Source: an uncultured Eubacterium sp. (GTDB lineage: Bacteria; Bacillota; Clostridia; Lachnospirales; Lachnospiraceae). Taken from it: DNA of 9,176 bases. The position numbers and the translations under genes were made by a program. Positions 6,266-9,176 of the stretch are shown piece after piece (the stretch's first letter is position 1; every line of letters begins with the position of its first letter). The DNA lies in contig CAJOPM010000023.1 in NCBI GenBank assembly GCA_905236225.1, positions 1 to 9,176 of the forward strand, in the 5' to 3' direction. A model generated the notes under the pieces. It was not told the DNA's origin. It saw nothing but the letters and a program-made list of their open reading frames with translations, and did no database searches.

Positions 6266-6754
6266 ATGAAAGCAGAAGGTAGAGTTTTTAAATACGGAGA
6301 AAATGTAGATACAGATGTTATTATACCGGCCAGATATCTTAATTCATCTGACCCTAAAGAACTTGCAAGTCATTGTATGGAGGATATTGACAAAGAATTT
6401 GCAAGTAAAGTTAATAAGGGTGATATAATAGTCGCTCGAAAGAACTTTGGGTGCGGTTCATCAAGAGAGCATGCGCCGCTTTCTATTAAATCATCAGGCA
6501 TAAGTTGTGTTATTGCAGATACTTTTGCAAGAATCTTTTATAGAAATTCGATAAATATAGGTTTGCCGATTATAGAATGCCCACAGGCAGCTGAAGATAT
6601 AGAGGCAGGAGATATAGTAGAAATTGATTTTGATACAGGAATTATAACTGACAAGACAAAAAATACTACATATAAGGGGCAGGCTTTTCCTGAGTTTATG
6701 CAAAAAATTATTTCGTCCGAAGGGCTTATTAATTACATAAATAATAGTAAATAA
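6266..6754 (+). CDS. leuD: 3-isopropylmalate dehydratase, small subunit
   Basis: This is the swivelling small subunit that completes the active site of the LeuC partner. The 162-residue length and the start, GRVFKYGENVDTDVIIPARYL, match the clostridial/archaeal-type LeuD. The substrate-recognition loop begins YLNSSDP (24-30), and GCGSSREHAP (62-71) carries the serine/arginine cluster that contacts substrate. The ribosome binding site AAGGAGA (6248-6254) is 11 bases before the ATG. It is the second gene of a leuCD operon. The stop is only 3 bp from the stop of a convergent gene, so no separate terminator fits between them and the two messages must overlap at their 3' ends. Confidence 0.95.
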   Translation: MKAEGRVFKYGENVDTDVIIPARYLNSSDPKELASHCMEDIDKEFASKVNKGDIIVARKNFGCGSSREHAPLSIKSSGISCVIADTFARIFYRNSINIGLPIIECPQAAEDIEAGDIVEIDFDTGIITDKTKNTTYKGQAFPEFMQKIISSEGLINYINNSK

Positions 6755-6757
6755 TCT

Positions 6758-7561
6758 CTATTTGAAATCCTTATATTTAACATAGTTAAGGAAGTTTTTG
6801 GGAAGATTAATGCTTGTATATATATCGGCATATTTTTGAGGACTGATAGAAGAAATAAAGTTTTGCGGATAATCCTTGATAAAACCGCAGTCTTTTGCTA
6901 TATCGCATGCTTTGTTATATGCAATGGCGGCAAGTTCAGCGCTATCATAGGTACCGAGACTAATATTGCCGTTAATATGAATTTTGGCATTATATATAGG
7001 ATTTATTTCATCTCCTGAATTAATTACACCATAATATGGATTTATGACGCGAATATTAGAGTATCTAAGATCTGTTGGATCTCCATTTACAAATTCATAG
7101 TCGCGTCCTGGCACACTGTGAGAATGAATGCCGTATTTATCCAATATTCTATATTGCATGCCGTAGTCATTAACATATAGGCTATTTCCGCGCCTTAGGA
7201 TTTTGTGAGTTGTATAATAAAACAAATCGTCAATGTCAAATTTGTATTCTTCGGTAGGACTTAAATAATAAACAAAATAATTTTTTTGAAGAATAATAGG
7301 ATTAGACAGATAAATATGATTATCTCTAAAATTAATCAAGACAACTATCTTTTCGTAATTTAGAGTGTTGCATTTTGCAAAAGCCTGATTTAGACTTATA
7401 GTATTATCGTATAAAAGGAGGTTGGCTTCTTTGTAGGCATCAGAAGCAGCCTGCTCACTTAGGAAACTCCCTAATGATATATGTTTAGAGTGATATGTGA
7501 TATTACTTCTGAAATATATTTTACCGTTTTTCTTTTTAGCAGAATATACTCCGGGTGACAT
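6758..7561 (-). CDS. AP2-domain protein with degenerate HNH-like centre (likely DNA-binding)
   Basis: The 267-residue product has three recognisable parts. Residues 3-50 look like an AP2-type fold: GVYSAKKKNGKIYFRSN, then KHISLGSF and an AASDAYKEA helix. Residues 178-222 repeat the pattern: YNAKIHINGNISLGTYDS, then AELAAIAYNKA. Residues 110-173 resemble the HNH segment that precedes AP2 in homing-type endonucleases, ending NGDPTDLRYSNIRVIN; the usual Asp-His before NGD is Glu-Phe here, and the usual Asn of the DNR motif is Leu, so nuclease activity is probably lost. AP2 domains bind DNA, so a regulator or nucleoid-type role is inferred. AAAGGAGG (7568-7575, minus strand) is an excellent ribosome binding site. 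It faces thrC across 62 bp and converges on leuD with 3 bp between stops. Base composition resembles its neighbours, so there is no sign of recent transfer. Confidence 0.8.
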   Translation of the reverse strand: MSPGVYSAKKKNGKIYFRSNITYHSKHISLGSFLSEQAASDAYKEANLLLYDNTISLNQAFAKCNTLNYEKIVVLINFRDNHIYLSNPIILQKNYFVYYLSPTEEYKFDIDDLFYYTTHKILRRGNSLYVNDYGMQYRILDKYGIHSHSVPGRDYEFVNGDPTDLRYSNIRVINPYYGVINSGDEINPIYNAKIHINGNISLGTYDSAELAAIAYNKACDIAKDCGFIKDYPQNFISSISPQKYADIYTSINLPKNFLNYVKYKDFK

Positions 7562-7623
7562 ATAGCCCCTCCTTTATTTTTGTAACTATATTTAGTTTAA
7601 CATATAAGAGAGGAATTAAAAAT
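7562..7623. promoter_or_regulatory. Divergent intergenic region between the AP2 gene and thrC
   Basis: Only 62 bp separate the two start codons, so both leaders and promoters overlap here or extend into the coding regions. It holds a ribosome binding site for each side: AAAGGAGG on the minus strand at 7568-7575 and AGAGGA at 7609-7614 for thrC. The rest is A/T-rich. The arrangement would allow the AP2 protein to control thrC and itself, but no operator repeat is visible. Confidence 0.45.
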
Positions 7624-9138
7624 ATGGATTTAATGTATTCGAGCACTAGAAGCTGTGATATAAAAGTAACAGCTTCACAGGCTATACTTAAAGGTTTGGC
7701 ACAAGACGGAGGACTTTTTGTACCTGATAGTCTTCCCAAACTTGATGTTACTTTAGATGAGCTCTCCAAGTTGTCTTATCAAGAAGTGGCTTATGAAGTA
7801 ATGAAACTGTTTCTCACCGATTTTACGAAAGATGAATTGGTTCATTGTATAGAGTGCGCATATGATGATAAATTTGATGTAAAGGATATAGCACCACTAA
7901 AAAACGCTGACGGTGCATATTATTTGGAGCTATTCCATGGTAAGACTGCAGCATTCAAGGATATGGCGTTATCTATATTGCCGTATTTACTTACTACATC
8001 AGCTAAGAAAAATAACGTTTCAAATGAAATTGTTATATTGACTGCAACTTCAGGGGATACGGGTAAAGCTGCCCTTGCAGGATTTGCTGATGTTGACGGC
8101 ACTAAAATAGTTGTTTTTTATCCAAAGGATGGTGTTAGTGCTATTCAGGAAAAACAAATGGTTACGCAGCAAGGCGAAAATACCTTTGTTGTAGGTATAC
8201 ATGGTAATTTTGATCAGGCGCAAACCGGCGTTAAGCAAATGTTTTCCGATAAGAAGCTTCAAAAAGAATTAGAGGATGCAGGATTCCAGTTCTCATCTGC
8301 AAATTCAATTAATATCGGAAGATTAGTTCCTCAGATTGTTTATTATATATATGCGTACACAAGGCTGATAAAAACCGGTGATATAAAAAATGATGAGAAG
8401 ATTAATATTGTAGTTCCCACCGGTAATTTCGGAAATATTCTTGCCGCTTATTATGCGATGAATATAGGCCTTCCGGTAAATAAGCTTATATGTGCCTCAA
8501 ATGAAAATAAAGTACTTTTTGATTTCTTTTCAAATGGAACATATGATAGAAACAGAGAGTTTATATTGACATCATCTCCGTCTATGGATATTCTGATCTC
8601 CAGCAATTTAGAAAGACTTATTTACAGAATATGTGGTAATGATGCTGCTTTAAATTCTGAGTTTATGGAATCTCTTTCAAAAACAGGAGAGTATCATATT
8701 ACGGATGAAATGAGAAAACAACTATCAGATTTCTATGGTAATTTTGCTACAGAGGAAGAGACTGCAGAAGAAATCAAGAAGCTATATGACAAAACTGGAT
8801 ATGTCATTGATACTCATACGGCAGTAGCATCATGCGTCTACAGAAAGTACAAAAATGATACATCTGATGATACTAAGACGATAATAGCTTCAACAGCAAG
8901 TCCATTCAAATTTTCTAATAATGTTATGCGCGCTATAGCTCCTGAGTTTGAATCAACAGATGATTTTGAGCTTGTAGACGAATTATCAAAGCTTGGCAAG
9001 GTTAAGATACCTTCAGGAATTGAAGAAATCAGGAATGCGCCGGTTCGTCATAATACACAGTGCGATGTAGATAAAATGGAAGATATGGTAAAACAATTTT
9101 TAACTCAGTCGAAGAAATCCCCCACCTCTAAGCGTTAG
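7624..9138 (+). CDS. thrC: Threonine synthase (PLP-dependent)
   Basis: ThrC converts O-phospho-L-homoserine to threonine and phosphate, the last step of threonine synthesis. The protein is 504 residues, the long (E. coli-like) ThrC type. The PLP lysine is Lys112 in LFHGKTAAFKDMAL, the phosphate-binding loop is PTGNFGN (265-271), ATSGDTGKAAL (141-151) is a substrate and cofactor loop, and DTHTAVA (396-402) is also conserved. The frame is open upstream to 7555, but the ATG at 7624 has AGAGGA 9 bases before it and gives the usual start YSSTRS near the N-terminus. The final residues, KKSPTSKR, lie in a hairpin-bearing repeat and look like a foreign tail replacing the original end after the VKQFL helix. 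They are short and should not affect the active site. It is divergent from the AP2-type gene. Confidence 0.95.
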   Translation: MDLMYSSTRSCDIKVTASQAILKGLAQDGGLFVPDSLPKLDVTLDELSKLSYQEVAYEVMKLFLTDFTKDELVHCIECAYDDKFDVKDIAPLKNADGAYYLELFHGKTAAFKDMALSILPYLLTTSAKKNNVSNEIVILTATSGDTGKAALAGFADVDGTKIVVFYPKDGVSAIQEKQMVTQQGENTFVVGIHGNFDQAQTGVKQMFSDKKLQKELEDAGFQFSSANSINIGRLVPQIVYYIYAYTRLIKTGDIKNDEKINIVVPTGNFGNILAAYYAMNIGLPVNKLICASNENKVLFDFFSNGTYDRNREFILTSSPSMDILISSNLERLIYRICGNDAALNSEFMESLSKTGEYHITDEMRKQLSDFYGNFATEEETAEEIKKLYDKTGYVIDTHTAVASCVYRKYKNDTSDDTKTIIASTASPFKFSNNVMRAIAPEFESTDDFELVDELSKLGKVKIPSGIEEIRNAPVRHNTQCDVDKMEDMVKQFLTQSKKSPTSKR

Positions 9139-9173
9139 CGTAGGTGGGGGTTATGACAAACTATACTCAGTCG
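9103..9173. repeat. 9-bp direct repeat flanking a hairpin, possible small insertion
   Basis: ACTCAGTCG occurs at 9103-9111 and again at 9165-9173. Between the copies lie 53 bp that contain the strong hairpin at 9119-9150. This is the layout of a small non-coding element with a 9-bp target duplication, but chance or a recurrent motif of the element itself are alternatives. The window ends 3 bases later, so the right side cannot be judged. Confidence 0.45.
9119..9150. repeat. GC-rich hairpin overlapping the thrC stop codon
   Basis: CCCCCACCT (9119-9127) pairs perfectly with AGGTGGGGG (9142-9150). The 14-base loop contains a second palindrome, CTAAGCGTTAG (9128-9138), whose last three bases are the thrC stop TAG. 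There is no T-run on the plus strand (TTATGACAAA follows), so it is a poor classical terminator for thrC. Hairpins of this type, with flanking short motifs, are common at ends of IS200/IS605-like elements and in dispersed palindromic repeats; which one applies is not decidable here. Confidence 0.6.
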
Positions 9174-9176
9174 GGG

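Noticed and set aside
7580..7608. TTGTAA and TATAAG with 17 bp between them, before thrC
   Set aside because: Transcription would begin at or after the thrC ribosome binding site (7609-7614), leaving it out of the message, so this pair is unlikely to be the thrC promoter.
7555..7623. N-terminal extension of ThrC from the ATG at 7555
   Set aside because: It would overlap the start of the divergent gene, lacks a ribosome binding site and adds 23 residues before the normal YSSTRS start.

Overview
The window is low-GC (AT-rich) bacterial chromosome with strong AGGAGG-type ribosome binding sites, tightly packed genes and protein sequences typical of Clostridia. The style of LeuC, LeuD, EF-P and ThrC, and the presence of a stand-alone AP2-type protein, make a Lachnospiraceae-like gut or rumen Firmicute the best guess. 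This is an inference from protein style; no rRNA or other marker gene is present.

Layout, left to right. (1) Bases 1-867 hold the 3' part of a membrane protein of unknown function with a cytoplasmic Lys/Glu-rich tail. It is closed by a rho-independent terminator at 881-915. (2) Bases 918-1105 are non-coding and hold three consecutive small stem-loops, each with TGAGG in its loop, and a 13-bp palindrome. (3) A compact co-directional run follows: hisH, hisF, ung, a YqeG-type HAD phosphatase gene and rpiB. Gaps in hisH-hisF-ung-yqeG are 12 bp, 2 bp and a 4-bp ATGA overlap; rpiB follows after 60 bp. (4) efp has its own good promoter (TTGAAA-17-TAGAAT), a leader hairpin, and a 15-bp perfect stem after its stop codon. 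(5) leuC-leuD form a two-gene operon for isopropylmalate isomerase. (6) One gene on the minus strand, convergent with leuD (3 bp apart) and divergent from thrC, encodes a protein with two AP2-like halves around what looks like a catalytically dead HNH segment. (7) thrC runs to the right edge. Its last codons and stop codon lie inside a 9-bp-stem hairpin flanked by a 9-bp direct repeat, which suggests a small insertion.

Functionally, this is mostly core metabolism: histidine (HisHF synthase), leucine (LeuCD) and threonine (ThrC) synthesis, pentose phosphate interconversion (RpiB), uracil repair (Ung) and translation of polyproline stretches (EF-P). The parts that are not routine are the stem-loop cluster before hisH, the AP2/dead-HNH protein, the efp-leuC hairpin region and the repeat-bearing 3' end of thrC. 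I saw no CRISPR array, tRNA, rRNA, complete insertion sequence or recognisable defence system.
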